From NCBI RefSeq assembly GCF_016785085.1, contig NZ_JAENHO010000017.1, positions 143,765 to 207,764 of the forward strand: DNA of 64,000 nucleotides, written 5' to 3'. The stretch comes from Paractinoplanes lichenicola. Its GTDB lineage: Bacteria > Actinomycetota > Actinomycetes > Mycobacteriales > Micromonosporaceae. Positions 44,031-52,253 of the stretch are shown here, one piece after another. The position numbers were made by a program, and so were the translations under genes. Below the pieces are notes generated by a model. That model made no database searches, was not told the origin of the DNA, and saw only the letters and a list, made by a program, of their open reading frames with translations. Numbering within the stretch: the stretch's first letter is position 1; every line of letters starts with the position of its first letter.

Positions 44031-44757
44031 GCTTCTCCAGGTCGACGACCTGGGCCGCCGGGGGCGCCTTGATCTCGGCGAACGTCTCGCCGTACTCGGT
44101 GAAGTTGAGCGAGCCGTCGGCCGGGGTCGGGCCCTCGAGGCGCAGCGGGAGCGGCTCGCCGGTGGTGGCGATGTAGAGCGTGCCTTCGCTGTCGGCGCCG
44201 CCGTCGGTCAGCCCGATGGCCGGCTTGCCGTCGATGTCCTTGGTCGCGCCCTTGGTGACCGGGCCGTCGGCGTCGAGCAGCTCGCCGATGTCGGTGACGG
44301 TGAACATGCTCTCGAAGCTCTTGTCGCTCGCCTTGACCAGCACCCAGCGGTCGCCGATGAGCTGCGCGACGGCGGGGCCCTGCTCGCCACCGGTCATCTT
44401 CCAGAACGCCGCGTCCGGCTTGATGTACTTCTTGCCGTCGACGGCCAGCAGCTTGACCCGCGGCCCGTCCAGCGACATCGTGCCCAGCACCTCGTCACCC
44501 GCGACCTTGAAGTCGAGGCCGATCTTGCCTTCCTCGGCCTTCATCGAGCCCTTGAGGTGGAACGACTTGGACTGCGCGAGGGCGGCCTTGGCCTTCTCGA
44601 GGATCTGCGCGCCCTCGAGGGCCTCGACCCCGTTGCCCTGGGGGGCGGCGGCCGGCTCCTCGAACTTCGCGCCCTCGTCCTTCTGCCCGGCACAGCCGGT
44701 GGCCAGCAGCGCGGCCGTGGTCAGGCCGGCCAGCGCGCCGATAAGTCTGCTTTTCAT
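44020..44757 (-). CDS. LppX/LprG-like lipoprotein
   Basis: A 245-residue lipoprotein. Signal peptide with lipobox LLATGC (Cys about residue 22), an acidic/Pro linker, and an LppX_LprAFG-like half-barrel (about residues 45-235) built from repeated strands: KSFHLKGSMKAEEGKIGLDF, VLGTMSLDGPRVKLLAVDGK and TLYIATTGEPLPLRLEG. These proteins carry triacylated lipids or glycolipids across the mycobacterial envelope or act as anchored lipid sensors. ATG 44757 begins it; a 59-residue Pro-rich protein lies upstream on the same strand. Confidence 0.85.
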   Translation of the reverse strand: MKSRLIGALAGLTTAALLATGCAGQKDEGAKFEEPAAAPQGNGVEALEGAQILEKAKAALAQSKSFHLKGSMKAEEGKIGLDFKVAGDEVLGTMSLDGPRVKLLAVDGKKYIKPDAAFWKMTGGEQGPAVAQLIGDRWVLVKASDKSFESMFTVTDIGELLDADGPVTKGATKDIDGKPAIGLTDGGADSEGTLYIATTGEPLPLRLEGPTPADGSLNFTEYGETFAEIKAPPAAQVVDLEKLKK

Positions 44758-44931
44758 GAGTGCGCCCCCGTTCGGTGGCCCCGCTCGACTTTGTGCCGAT
44801 CGGTGGCGCGCCCAAGGTACAGGGGCCGCACAGCGACTTCACAGGCGACCGCCCCTCGGCCGTTCAGGCCAATCGGGGCAGGTCACCTGCTTGCCGCGGC
44901 GAATCCCGCGGACCGATTCCCGACAACCGGC

Positions 44932-45111
44932 TTATGCCGGCTCGGGCACGCCGCCCGGCTCGGGGGCGGGCTCGGTGGGCACGGGCGACGGCTCGGCCGG
45001 CGGCGGAGGAAGCGGGTCCGGGCTGCCCGGCTCCAGCTCACCCGGGTCGTCCGGGATGGGCGCGCCCGGGTCGAGCGGCGGGTATTTGTCCGGATCAGAC
45101 GGAATACTCAT
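44932..45111 (-). CDS. 59-residue Pro-rich small protein
   Basis: ATG 45111 has a perfect AGGAGG 5 bases upstream and the frame closes at TAA 44932-44934. The product is acidic and Pro-rich throughout (SIPSDPDKYPPLDPGAP, DPLPPPPAEPSP, then PEPGGVPEP), with no membrane segment. It is likely disordered, perhaps a ligand for SH3-like or WW-like wall or kinase domains. It precedes the LppX-like lipoprotein by 174 bases on the same strand. Confidence 0.6.
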   Translation of the reverse strand: MSIPSDPDKYPPLDPGAPIPDDPGELEPGSPDPLPPPPAEPSPVPTEPAPEPGGVPEPA

Positions 45112-45150
45112 GCCCGCCTCCTACCCTCTTGATCTTCGGTCAAACACCGG

Positions 45151-45930
45151 TCACCCGTTCACGGCGTCCCGCCACGTCAGCCATTCGCGCAGGTCCGAGA
45201 GGTCGTAGTCGGGGCCGCTGGCGCTCACCGTGAACAGAGAGGCACCCAGGTTGAGCAGGGTCGGCCCGACCTCCGCGGGCTTGCCCTGCACCGCGGTGGA
45301 GATCTCGATCTGGCCCGGGTCGCGGCCCACGTCGGAGCAGTGCTGCCGCAGGATGCCGATCTTGCGCTCGATGGTCTCGGCGTCGCCGAAGCTGTGCCAG
45401 ATGTCGGCGTGCTTGGCCACCAGTCGCAGCGTCTTCTTCTCGCCGCCGCCACCGATCAGGGTCGGGATCTTGCGGGTGGGCGCGGGGTTGAGCTTCGCGA
45501 ACCGGGACTCGATCCGCGGCAGCGCCTCGGCCAGGGCGTCCAGCCGGCCGCCGGCGGTGCCGAACTCGTAGCCGTACTCCTGGTAGTCCTTCTCGAACCA
45601 GCCCGAGCCGATGCCCAGGATGAGCCGGCCGTCGCTGATGTGGTCGACCGTACGAGCCATGTCGGCCAGCAGCTCCGGGTTGCGGTAGCTGTTGCAGGTG
45701 ACCAGGGCGCCGATCTCGACGCGGGACGTCTGCTCGGCCCAGGCGGCCAGCATCGTCCAGCACTCGAAATGCAGGCCCTCGGGCTCGCCGTACAGGGGAT
45801 AGAAGTGATCCCAGTTGAACAGGATGTCGACGCCGAGCTCCTCGGCCTCGGCGGCCGTACGGCGGATGGTCTGGTAGTCGGCGTGCTGGGGCTGGAGCTG
45901 CAGTCCGACGCGGACGGGCCTCGAAGTCAT
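45151..45930 (-). CDS. F420-dependent LLM-class oxidoreductase
   Basis: A 259-residue luciferase-like enzyme: VGLQLQPQHADYQTIRRTAA, DILFNWDHFYPLYGEPEGLH, LVTCNSYRNPELLADMARTV, LGIGSGWFEKDYQEYGYEFG and TLIGGGGEKKTLRLVAKHAD match F420-dependent LLM proteins of the TIGR03560 type. It probably uses F420H2 to act on a small molecule. ATG 45930 lies just after a pair of GCCTAGGC palindromes shared with the divergent amidohydrolase gene. The ribosome binding site is weak. Confidence 0.87.
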   Translation of the reverse strand: MTSRPVRVGLQLQPQHADYQTIRRTAAEAEELGVDILFNWDHFYPLYGEPEGLHFECWTMLAAWAEQTSRVEIGALVTCNSYRNPELLADMARTVDHISDGRLILGIGSGWFEKDYQEYGYEFGTAGGRLDALAEALPRIESRFAKLNPAPTRKIPTLIGGGGEKKTLRLVAKHADIWHSFGDAETIERKIGILRQHCSDVGRDPGQIEISTAVQGKPAEVGPTLLNLGASLFTVSASGPDYDLSDLREWLTWRDAVNG

Positions 45931-45938
45931 GATCACCA

Positions 45939-45962
45939 GCCTAGGCCTTGGTATGCCTAGGC
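45939..45962. promoter_or_regulatory. Twin GCCTAGGC palindromes between divergent genes
   Basis: GCCTAGGC occurs at 45939-45946 and 45955-45962, centres 16 bases apart, each a perfect 8-bp palindrome within a longer GCCTAGGCC direct repeat. They lie at the start of the LLM leader and 62 bases before the amidohydrolase start. A dimeric regulator site is likely; no adjacent regulator gene is obvious. Confidence 0.5.
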
Positions 45963-46024
45963 CTACCCCAAGTCGGGGTCTAGTACCCGTGTGCCGCGAC
46001 GGCGGGCGGACGAGCATCTTCGGC

Positions 46025-47524
46025 ATGGGAATCTCACGACGCACAGTCCTGGCGGGTGCCGCGGCCTCAGTCGCCGCCCCGGCCGTCGCCACTCCGGCTG
46101 CCGCTTCTTCCGATGTCGTCGCGATCACGGGCGTCACGGTGATCGATGCCCACGGGCGGCGGCGCGGTCAGACAGTGCTGATGCGCGGCGGCCGCATCCT
46201 CGACACCGGGCGCATCTCCGTGCCGCACGACGCCCGGGTGCTCGACGGCCGCGGGAAATATCTGATCCCCGGGCTGGCCGACATGCACACGCACGCGACC
46301 GGCATCGACGCCACCGAGCCCGAGATGTATGTGGTCAACGGCGTCACGACCACCCGCGAGATGTCGGCCAACGAGCCCGCGATCGGCTGGCAGCGCGAGA
46401 TCGATTCCGGCGTACGGGTGGGGCCGCGCTGGATCGTCGGCAGCGCGATCGTGGACGGGTCGCCCTCGCTGTGGGAAGGGCTCGGCGTGCCGTACGTGGC
46501 GGTGGCCGACGCCGCCGAGGCCCGGGCGGCCGTGCGTGCGCAGGCGGCGGCCGGTGCGGCGTTCATCAAGACGTACAGCCGGCTCAGCCGCGAGTCGTTC
46601 CACGCGATCGCCGCCGAATCGCGCCGGGCCGGGCTGCCGTTCCTGGGTCACGTCCCCGACTTCGTGCCGGTCACCGAGGCCAGCGACGCCGGGCTGCACA
46701 CCATCGAGCATCTCTTCGAGTTCTGGTACGACACGTCGCGCGACGAGGAGTGGCTGCGCCGAGAGATCGCCCGTATCCGGGTGGCCGGCGGCGACTACGC
46801 GGGCTGGTTCACCCGGCTGCACCCGGTCGAGTTCGCGGCCGCCCGCAGCCACGACCGCGACAAGGCGGCCCGGCTGTTCGAGCGGCTGGCCCGCAACGGC
46901 ACCCGGGTGACGCCCACGCTGACCGTGCACTGGACGTGCGACACCCCGCAGGACGTGCCGCACGACGACCCTCGGTTCCGTTACGTCAGCGCCGACACGC
47001 TGGCGTACTGGCAGTGGTGCACCGACACGATCTATCTCAAGGGGCGTACAGCCAAGGAGAGCGCCGAGCGGCAGGAGCTGTTCGTGCGGCGGCTGCGGCT
47101 GGCCGGCGAGATGGCCCGCGCGGGCGTGCCGCTGATGACGGGCACCGACCTGGGCACGTCCTATCTGATGCCCGGCTTCAGCCTGCACGACGAGCTGCGG
47201 CTGCTGGTGCGGGCCGGGGTCTCGACGGCGCAGGTGCTGCGGGCGGCGACCCTCGAGCCGGCGCTCAGCCTGGGCCGCCACGACCAGGGCCTGGTCACCC
47301 GGGGTCACGTCGCCGACCTGGTGCTGCTCGACGCCGACCCGTTGCGCGACATCGCCGCCACTGCCCAGATCAACAGCGTTGTCGTACGGGGAAAGTTGAT
47401 CGACGCGGCGGCGCGGCAGCGGATGCTGGCCGGCATCGAGGCCGCCGCCCGGGCCAAGCCCGCCACCGGGGTGCTGCCCGTGGCGGCCGGCTGCGCCTGT
47501 CACGCGCCGGTTTCCCGAGCATGA
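46025..47524 (+). CDS. Tat-exported amidohydrolase
   Basis: A 499-residue metal-dependent hydrolase. The twin-arginine signal is ISRRTVLAGAAASVAAPAVA, cleaved near AAASS. The catalytic barrel has HTH metal ligands (ADMHTHATG), a probable carboxylated Lys (AFIKTYSR), GHVPDF, TIEHLFEFW and the metal Asp in GTDLGTSY, followed by the beta-sandwich end (VADLVLLDADPLRD). It resembles imidazolonepropionase/prolidase-type amidohydrolases acting outside the cell after folding in the cytoplasm. ATG 46025 is preceded by the divergent palindromes. Confidence 0.87.
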   Translation: MGISRRTVLAGAAASVAAPAVATPAAASSDVVAITGVTVIDAHGRRRGQTVLMRGGRILDTGRISVPHDARVLDGRGKYLIPGLADMHTHATGIDATEPEMYVVNGVTTTREMSANEPAIGWQREIDSGVRVGPRWIVGSAIVDGSPSLWEGLGVPYVAVADAAEARAAVRAQAAAGAAFIKTYSRLSRESFHAIAAESRRAGLPFLGHVPDFVPVTEASDAGLHTIEHLFEFWYDTSRDEEWLRREIARIRVAGGDYAGWFTRLHPVEFAAARSHDRDKAARLFERLARNGTRVTPTLTVHWTCDTPQDVPHDDPRFRYVSADTLAYWQWCTDTIYLKGRTAKESAERQELFVRRLRLAGEMARAGVPLMTGTDLGTSYLMPGFSLHDELRLLVRAGVSTAQVLRAATLEPALSLGRHDQGLVTRGHVADLVLLDADPLRDIAATAQINSVVVRGKLIDAAARQRMLAGIEAAARAKPATGVLPVAAGCACHAPVSRA

Positions 47525-47572
47525 TCGCGTGGCGCGCTGGGCGGTTCGCCGATGAGTCGCTATGTTGGACCC

Positions 47573-47767
47573 ATGGTGACGGGTGTGCTGCTCAGCGCGA
47601 TGGCGCTGATCGTGTGCTGCGCCCGTCTCCTCGCCCGGCCCGCAGCCATTGTGGAGCTCCGCGCTCCCGCCCTGGTCGTCGCCGGTCCGGCGCCCGCCCG
47701 GGTCCTGCGCTCGCAGTTCTCCGCCGCGGTTCGCGGCTCGCGCGCACCTCCCGTCGCCTCCGCCTGA
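47573..47767 (+). CDS. Small membrane protein
   Basis: A 64-residue product from ATG 47573: one hydrophobic helix (VTGVLLSAMALIVCCARLLA) followed by an Ala/Val/Arg-rich tail. Nothing identifies a family. It precedes the longer membrane/coiled-coil hypothetical gene by 75 bases on the same strand and may belong with it. The frame could also be chance in this GC-rich DNA. Confidence 0.4.
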   Translation: MVTGVLLSAMALIVCCARLLARPAAIVELRAPALVVAGPAPARVLRSQFSAAVRGSRAPPVASA

Positions 47768-47842
47768 CCGTCCGCCGGCGCCTCCCGCGCCCGCCACGGT
47801 CACAGCCGCCCATCGACGACTTTCGCGGACGGACTCCTCCTC

Positions 47843-48598
47843 ATGAACGTGGTTGCGGAAATGCTGCTCAACGACCCGGCCCCCGCCGCGATCTGGGCGA
47901 CGCTGATCGTGCTCACCTTCCCGGCGCTGCTCGTGCTGGGCAGCCCCGAGGCCATGCGCCACCCCGGCCGCATGCTGCGCGACGTTCTTGCCACGGTGCG
48001 CGCCGCCCTCTCCAGTTCCTCCGCCCCTGCTCCTGACCCCTCGGGCGAGCAGCGCTGGGCCGCCGAGGTGCGCGTGGCCGCCGACCGCGCGGCCATCTCG
48101 GCCCAGCGCTGGCAAGAGCTGTGGGAGCAGGCCGAGACCACGATGACCGCCGCCTACGAGTCCTGGCTCGACGCCGACGAACGCCTGCGCCGGGCCACCC
48201 TCGCGGCCCGCTGGGGCACCCCGTGGTCAGTGCGCACCTGCGAGGAGTACGCGGCCCGCGAACGCTTCCTGCACAACGCCGTCTCCGCCGCGTGCGCCCG
48301 CGGCGACCTGCCCGCCGAGGCCCTCGCCGACGCCACAGCCGGCCGCAACGGCTGGGACGCCCGCCTCCACCCCGTCGACCAGGAACTGGTCATCGCCAAG
48401 GCGACCGCCGCCTACCGCCGCCACTGCTACGAGGTGGCCGCCACCGCCGAACGCACCGCCTGGCACGACGTCGACCTGGCCCGCCGCGCCAGCAGCAGCC
48501 TCAACCGCGAGGCCGAGGTCGCCACCCTCCCCGCCGAGGTCCACTCCCCCGCCACGGTCACCGCCACGATCCGCCCCGTGGCCGTCCCCGCCCTCTGA
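47843..48598 (+). CDS. Hypothetical membrane protein with coiled-coil cytoplasmic region
   Basis: A 251-residue protein. An N-terminal span (IWATLIVLTFPALLVLGSP, about residues 17-35) is followed by a long Ala/Arg/Glu helical region (about 75-215) with heptad character and Trp residues at intervals (QRWAAEVRVAADRAAISAQRW, GWDARLHPVDQELVIAKATA). The pattern is typical of lineage-specific membrane proteins in Micromonosporaceae, but no function can be assigned. It ends directly in a tandem repeat block. Confidence 0.6.
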   Translation: MNVVAEMLLNDPAPAAIWATLIVLTFPALLVLGSPEAMRHPGRMLRDVLATVRAALSSSSAPAPDPSGEQRWAAEVRVAADRAAISAQRWQELWEQAETTMTAAYESWLDADERLRRATLAARWGTPWSVRTCEEYAARERFLHNAVSAACARGDLPAEALADATAGRNGWDARLHPVDQELVIAKATAAYRRHCYEVAATAERTAWHDVDLARRASSSLNREAEVATLPAEVHSPATVTATIRPVAVPAL

Positions 48599-49020
48599 CC
48601 GGCCGCCACCGGCCAACTCGCACACCACCGCCGCGTCGCCACCCCGCGCTGACCGACCGCCACCTGCCACCTCGCACACCACCGCCGCGTCGCCACCCCG
48701 CACTGACCGACCGCCACCTGCCCACCACCGCCGCGTGTTCCCGCCCACGCGCCAACCGACCGGCACCCACCCGCCACACAAACCGCCGCCTGATACCTCT
48801 CCACCGGTGCGCGCTCTGACCGCCCGGCACCTGCCCGTCACGCTCATCACCGCCGCGTGGCCACCCCGCGCTGATCGCCGGGCTCCTGTCCGTCGCCGTC
48901 GCGTGGCCCGTGGCCGTTCGCGCGCGCCAACCAGCCGGCACCCACCCGTCATGCAAGCCGACACCCGCCGTCTCCCCGCCGTACCGCGCTCTCACCGGGC
49001 GGCACTCAACCGCGTTGTCC
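48597..49020. repeat. 54-bp tandem repeats, decaying downstream
   Basis: Units at 48597-48650 and 48651-48704 are about 90 percent identical (each starts GACCG[GA]CCGCCACC and contains CACACCACCGCCGCGTCGCC), with a third, partial copy from 48705. Degenerate copies of the CACCGCCGCGTGGCC word recur to about 49020. All six frames here are low-complexity shadows. It fills the gap between convergent genes. Confidence 0.75.
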
Positions 49021-49043
49021 GGCGGAGCCCGCACGGTGACGGC

Positions 49044-50039
49044 TCACGATGGCGGCGCTGAGGTTCCTCGGATGACCAAGTGTGGTGGGACGATCGACTC
49101 GCGGGCGGTGATCGGGGTGTCCTCCAGGCGGGCGATGGCACGGGCGAGCGCCTGGCGGGTCATGGCGGGGACGTCCTGGGCGATCGTGGTCAGGTTGATG
49201 TGGGCCAGGCGGGCCAGGCTGCTGTCGTCGTAGCCGACCACGCTCACCGTGCCGGGCACCTGGATGCCGTTGCGATTGAAGACGTCGAGCACGCCGGTGG
49301 CGCAGCGGTCGTTGAAGACGGTCACCGCGGTCGGCAGGTCGCCTAGCAGCGCCTCGGCCGCTCGCGCGCCGTCCTCCTCGGTCAGGCCGCCGGGGACGAT
49401 TCGGATCTCGGCGTCAAAGCCGTGGCGGTGCATGGCTTGGCGATAACCGCGGCGACGGTCGGCGGCTCCGGGAGCGCGCCCGCCGTCGATGTGGGCGATG
49501 CGGCGATGACCCAGGGCCACCAGGTGGTCGACGGCCAGGGCGAGCCCAGTGGCGTCGGCCGTGCGGATCACGTCAAGATCCGGCCCCCGTACGCTGCGGG
49601 CCAGCACCACCACCGGCAACCGCTCGGCCAGCCGGGTGAGGGCGGCCGTGCGGGATTCGGGGCCGAGCAGGATCAAGGCCTCGCAACGGTCCTGGAGCAG
49701 GCCCCGGATCGCCTCGGACTCGTCGCGTTCGGGAGTGACCGCGCTCAGCGCCAGTTCGTAGCCGGTCTCGCGCGCCGCCGAATACAGCCCCGTGACCAGG
49801 TCGGCGTGGAACGGGTGCTGAATGCCGAACACGACCCCGAGCAGCCGGCTGCGCCCGCTCCGGAGCAGCCGGGCGCGGCTGTCAGGGTGATAGCCCAGCG
49901 CCGCGGCGGCGTCGAGCACCCGGCGACGGGTCTCGGGGCTGGCGCCGGGCTCGTCCCGCATCACCAGCGACACCAGGGATTTCGAGACTCCGGCCCGGGT
50001 CGCCACATCGGTCAGCGTGGCTCTGCGTTCGTCGCGCAC
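49044..50039 (-). CDS. LacI-family repressor
   Basis: A 331-residue regulator: LacI helix-turn-helix TLTDVATRAGVSKSLVSLVM with the hinge LLRSGRSRLLGV, then a periplasmic-binding-protein-like sensor (VFGIQHPFHADLVTGLY, ALILLGPESR, GHRRIAHIDGG, VVGYDDSSLARLAHINLTTI). It probably binds an inositol- or hexose-like sugar. The divergent gene carries CTGGAACGTTCCAG palindromes that fit the LacI operator type, so this repressor very likely controls the dehydrogenase/isomerase pair and itself. Confidence 0.9.
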   Translation of the reverse strand: MRDERRATLTDVATRAGVSKSLVSLVMRDEPGASPETRRRVLDAAAALGYHPDSRARLLRSGRSRLLGVVFGIQHPFHADLVTGLYSAARETGYELALSAVTPERDESEAIRGLLQDRCEALILLGPESRTAALTRLAERLPVVVLARSVRGPDLDVIRTADATGLALAVDHLVALGHRRIAHIDGGRAPGAADRRRGYRQAMHRHGFDAEIRIVPGGLTEEDGARAAEALLGDLPTAVTVFNDRCATGVLDVFNRNGIQVPGTVSVVGYDDSSLARLAHINLTTIAQDVPAMTRQALARAIARLEDTPITARESIVPPHLVIRGTSAPPS

Positions 50040-50061
50040 GAAGAGAGCGTAGTCGCAAATA

Positions 50062-50202
50062 CTGGAACGTTCCAGACTCCATCTTGACCTGCCGCCGCCG
50101 CTCCGCGCACGCTCCGAGAACGACCTGGAACGTTCCAGTAGGAGGACGAGCGAGATGGTGAGAGTGGCACTGATCGGCTCCGGCCGGATGGGAACGTTCC
50201 AC
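50062..50202. promoter_or_regulatory. Three evenly spaced LacI operators
   Basis: CTGGAACGTTCCAG is perfect at 50062-50075 and 50125-50138, and a close copy, TGGGAACGTTCCAC (50189-50202), lies 34 bases inside the coding sequence of the dehydrogenase gene. Centre distances are 63 and 64 bases, six helical turns, so all three sites face the same side of the DNA. Cooperative or looped repression with an intragenic roadblock is likely. Confidence 0.85.
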
Positions 50203-51339
50203 GCCGAAACCCTGACCCACCGCCTGCCCGGCGTGGAACTGGCCGCCGTGGCCGACCCGGCCCTGAAACGGCCTCGACCGACCTCTGGCTCAGCGTCCGG
50301 CTCGGGCTCACGCCCGGACTTGGGCGCGGGCCCGGCCGCGGACTTGGGCGCGGGATCAGGCGCGGGCTCGGGTGCGGGCGCGGGCTCGGGCTCGGGCTCG
50401 GGATCGGGCGCGGGCTCGGGCTCGGGATCGGGCTCGGGATCGGGCTCGGAGTTGGGCCCGAATTCGGGTTTCGGCTCGGGGGTGCGGGTCTATACGGATG
50501 CCTCGCAGGTCTGGACCGATCCTGACGTGGATGCGGTCGTGATTGCGGCGCCGGCTCGGTTTCACGCTGGGCTTGCTGTTGCGGCGGCTCGGGCCGGCAA
50601 GCATGTGATTTGTGAGAAGCCGATGGCCCTCTCACTGCCCGACGCCGAGCGGGTGATCGACGCCGCCCGGGAAGCCGGAGTGGTGCTGCGGGTGGGGTTC
50701 AACCGGCGTTTCGTCCCGGACTGGGCCGCGGCCCGCACGCTGATCGACTCCGGGCAGGTCGGGACGCCGCGGCTGCTGCGTTCGCTCACCCGCGATCCCG
50801 GCGGCTTCGACCCGGCCCGCATCGCCCCCGGCACGATCTTCAATGAGACGCTGATCCACGACTTCGACACGCTCCGCTTCCTCAACCCCGGTGCGGAGGC
50901 CGTCGAGGTCTACGCCGTGGCGGACGCCCTGGTGGAGCCGGATTGGCGCGATCGCGGCCTGCTCGACACGGCCGTGGTCACGGTTCGGTTCAGCAACGGC
51001 GCCGTCGGCACGGCCGAGGCCTGTTTCGAGGCCAGCTACGGCTACGACGTCCGCGGCGAGGTGCTCGGCTCGGGCGGCATGGTCACGATGGGCGACGGAC
51101 GCCGGACACCCCTGACGTTCTCGAACGCGCAAGGCCGCCTGATCGAAACTGCTCGCAGCGATCAGGATCTGTTCGCCGAGGCCTACACCGCCGAATTGGC
51201 CGCCTTCACCACCGCGATCACCGACCCGCAACCCGATGCACGGGCCGCGACTGGCGAGGACGCTCGCGCGGCCCTGGCCATTGCCCTGGCCGCAGCCGAA
51301 TCAGTGCGGACGGGAAGGCCGATCGAAGTGTCCAAGTAG
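50155..51339 (+). CDS. Gfo/Idh/MocA-family dehydrogenase with Gly/Ser-rich insertion
   Basis: A 394-residue NAD(P)-dependent sugar or inositol dehydrogenase: Rossmann motif ALIGSGRMGTFHAE, CEKPMALSLPDAERVIDAA, GFNRRFVPDWAAARTLI and the C-terminal substrate domain (GGFDPARIAPGTIFNETLIH with the catalytic DFDTLRFL). Unusually, about 65 residues of pure Gly/Ser/Ala repeats (roughly residues 43-108) are inserted in the Rossmann domain between VADPALKRP and VRVYTDASQV, encoded by a hexamer minisatellite. The insertion joins loops that are adjacent in the fold, so activity may survive. ATG 50155 has GGAGG upstream and three operators nearby; the isomerase gene follows. Confidence 0.87.
   Translation: MVRVALIGSGRMGTFHAETLTHRLPGVELAAVADPALKRPRPTSGSASGSGSRPDLGAGPAADLGAGSGAGSGAGAGSGSGSGSGAGSGSGSGSGSGSELGPNSGFGSGVRVYTDASQVWTDPDVDAVVIAAPARFHAGLAVAAARAGKHVICEKPMALSLPDAERVIDAAREAGVVLRVGFNRRFVPDWAAARTLIDSGQVGTPRLLRSLTRDPGGFDPARIAPGTIFNETLIHDFDTLRFLNPGAEAVEVYAVADALVEPDWRDRGLLDTAVVTVRFSNGAVGTAEACFEASYGYDVRGEVLGSGGMVTMGDGRRTPLTFSNAQGRLIETARSDQDLFAEAYTAELAAFTTAITDPQPDARAATGEDARAALAIALAAAESVRTGRPIEVSK
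50280..50485 (+). repeat. In-frame hexanucleotide minisatellite inside the dehydrogenase gene
   Basis: Dozens of GGGCTC, GGGATC and GGGCGC hexamers, all in phase with the codons, encode Gly-Ser and Gly-Ala. Flanking codons are ordinary. Length change by six bases preserves the frame. The stretch is the only low-complexity part of an otherwise normal gene. Confidence 0.88.
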
Positions 51340-51455
51340 CCACTCGACGTCGGCCGGACGAGCGGCGATCGAGGGGCGGCTGCCCGATGGCGCGCAGGAA
51401 GCACGCATGGAATCAGGTCCGGCCGGCTGGCGGCGGCAAGCGATGGAGGTAGGGC

Positions 51456-52235
51456 ATGAGCGACTTCCGGTTGGCGGTTTGTGCGGAGATGGTTTTCCTG
51501 GAGTTGCCGTTCGTGGAACGGGTTCGGCGGATCTCGGAGCTGGGGTTCGAGGTGGAGATGTGGGCCTGGGCCGGCAAGGACCTCGACGCGATCGCCGGGA
51601 CGGGGGCCGTCGTCTCGTCGATGACGGGTTATCTGCGGGGAACGCTGGCCGATCCGGACGGGGCTGCGGAGTTGCTCAAGACCGCCGAGTTGTCGCTCGA
51701 AGCGGCCGAGCGGCTGGGCTGTCCGCGGCTCAATGTGCACGGGACGGGGCTGGACGAGCGGGGGTTGCCCGTGGTTCCAGCGGGTGAGGTGACGCCGGCC
51801 ATGTGGCTGACCGCGTTGCGCACTCTTGAGCGATTGGCGGCGCTGGGTGAGCGGGCGGGGCGGGTGTTCACGCTGGAGAATCTGAACACCGCGGTCGATC
51901 ATCCGGGGGTGCCGTTCGCGCGGGCCGCCGACACGATCGCGTTGGTGGAGGCGGTAGGCAGTCCGTTCGTACGGGTCAATCTTGATCTTTATCACGCGCA
52001 GATCGGGGAGGGTGATCTCGTGCGGCTGGTCGAGCGGGCCCTGCCGGTGGTGGGTGAGATTCAGGTCGCGGACGTGCCGGGGCGCACGGAGCCGGGGACC
52101 GGGGAGATCCACTATCCGGCGGTGGCCGCGGCGTTGCGGCGGCTCGAGTATCGCGGGGTGGTCGGGCTCGAGGCGTGGGCTTTGGAGGACACCGGGCCGG
52201 CTCTGGAGCGGTTCCGAGCGGCATTCACGGCGTGA
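51456..52235 (+). CDS. Sugar isomerase, hydroxypyruvate-isomerase-like TIM barrel
   Basis: A 259-residue AP-endonuclease-2-type TIM barrel: LAVCAEMVFLELPFVERVRR, MTGYLRGTLADP, LNVHGTGLDERG, a metal Glu in FTLENLNTAV, NLDLYHAQIGEGDL and the Glu in VVGLEAWALEDT. The NLDLYHAQ and DVPGRTEPGTGEIHY words are those of hydroxypyruvate isomerase and related ketose epimerases. With the Gfo/Idh dehydrogenase upstream it probably converts a sugar acid or inositol derivative. GGAGG lies just before ATG 51456. Confidence 0.85.
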   Translation: MSDFRLAVCAEMVFLELPFVERVRRISELGFEVEMWAWAGKDLDAIAGTGAVVSSMTGYLRGTLADPDGAAELLKTAELSLEAAERLGCPRLNVHGTGLDERGLPVVPAGEVTPAMWLTALRTLERLAALGERAGRVFTLENLNTAVDHPGVPFARAADTIALVEAVGSPFVRVNLDLYHAQIGEGDLVRLVERALPVVGEIQVADVPGRTEPGTGEIHYPAVAAALRRLEYRGVVGLEAWALEDTGPALERFRAAFTA

Positions 52236-52253
52236 GCCTGAACGGCACGGACC

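Noticed and set aside
48597..48740. 54-bp repeats considered as a CRISPR array
   Set aside because: No alternation of a constant repeat with unique spacers; the units are continuous and degenerate.
48227..48964. 245-residue minus-strand Gly/Arg-rich frame over the 54-bp repeats
   Set aside because: The sequence is dictated by the DNA repeats and the antisense of the hypothetical gene; no start signal or domain.
50012..50635. Pro/Ser/Arg-rich minus-strand frame opposite the Gfo/Idh gene
   Set aside because: It is the complement of the Gly/Ser hexamer repeat and the LacI promoter region.
51386..51452. 21-residue basic peptide frame (MARRKHAWNQVR...) before the isomerase gene
   Set aside because: No start signal of its own, and it merely overlaps the isomerase ribosome binding region; retained only as a curiosity.
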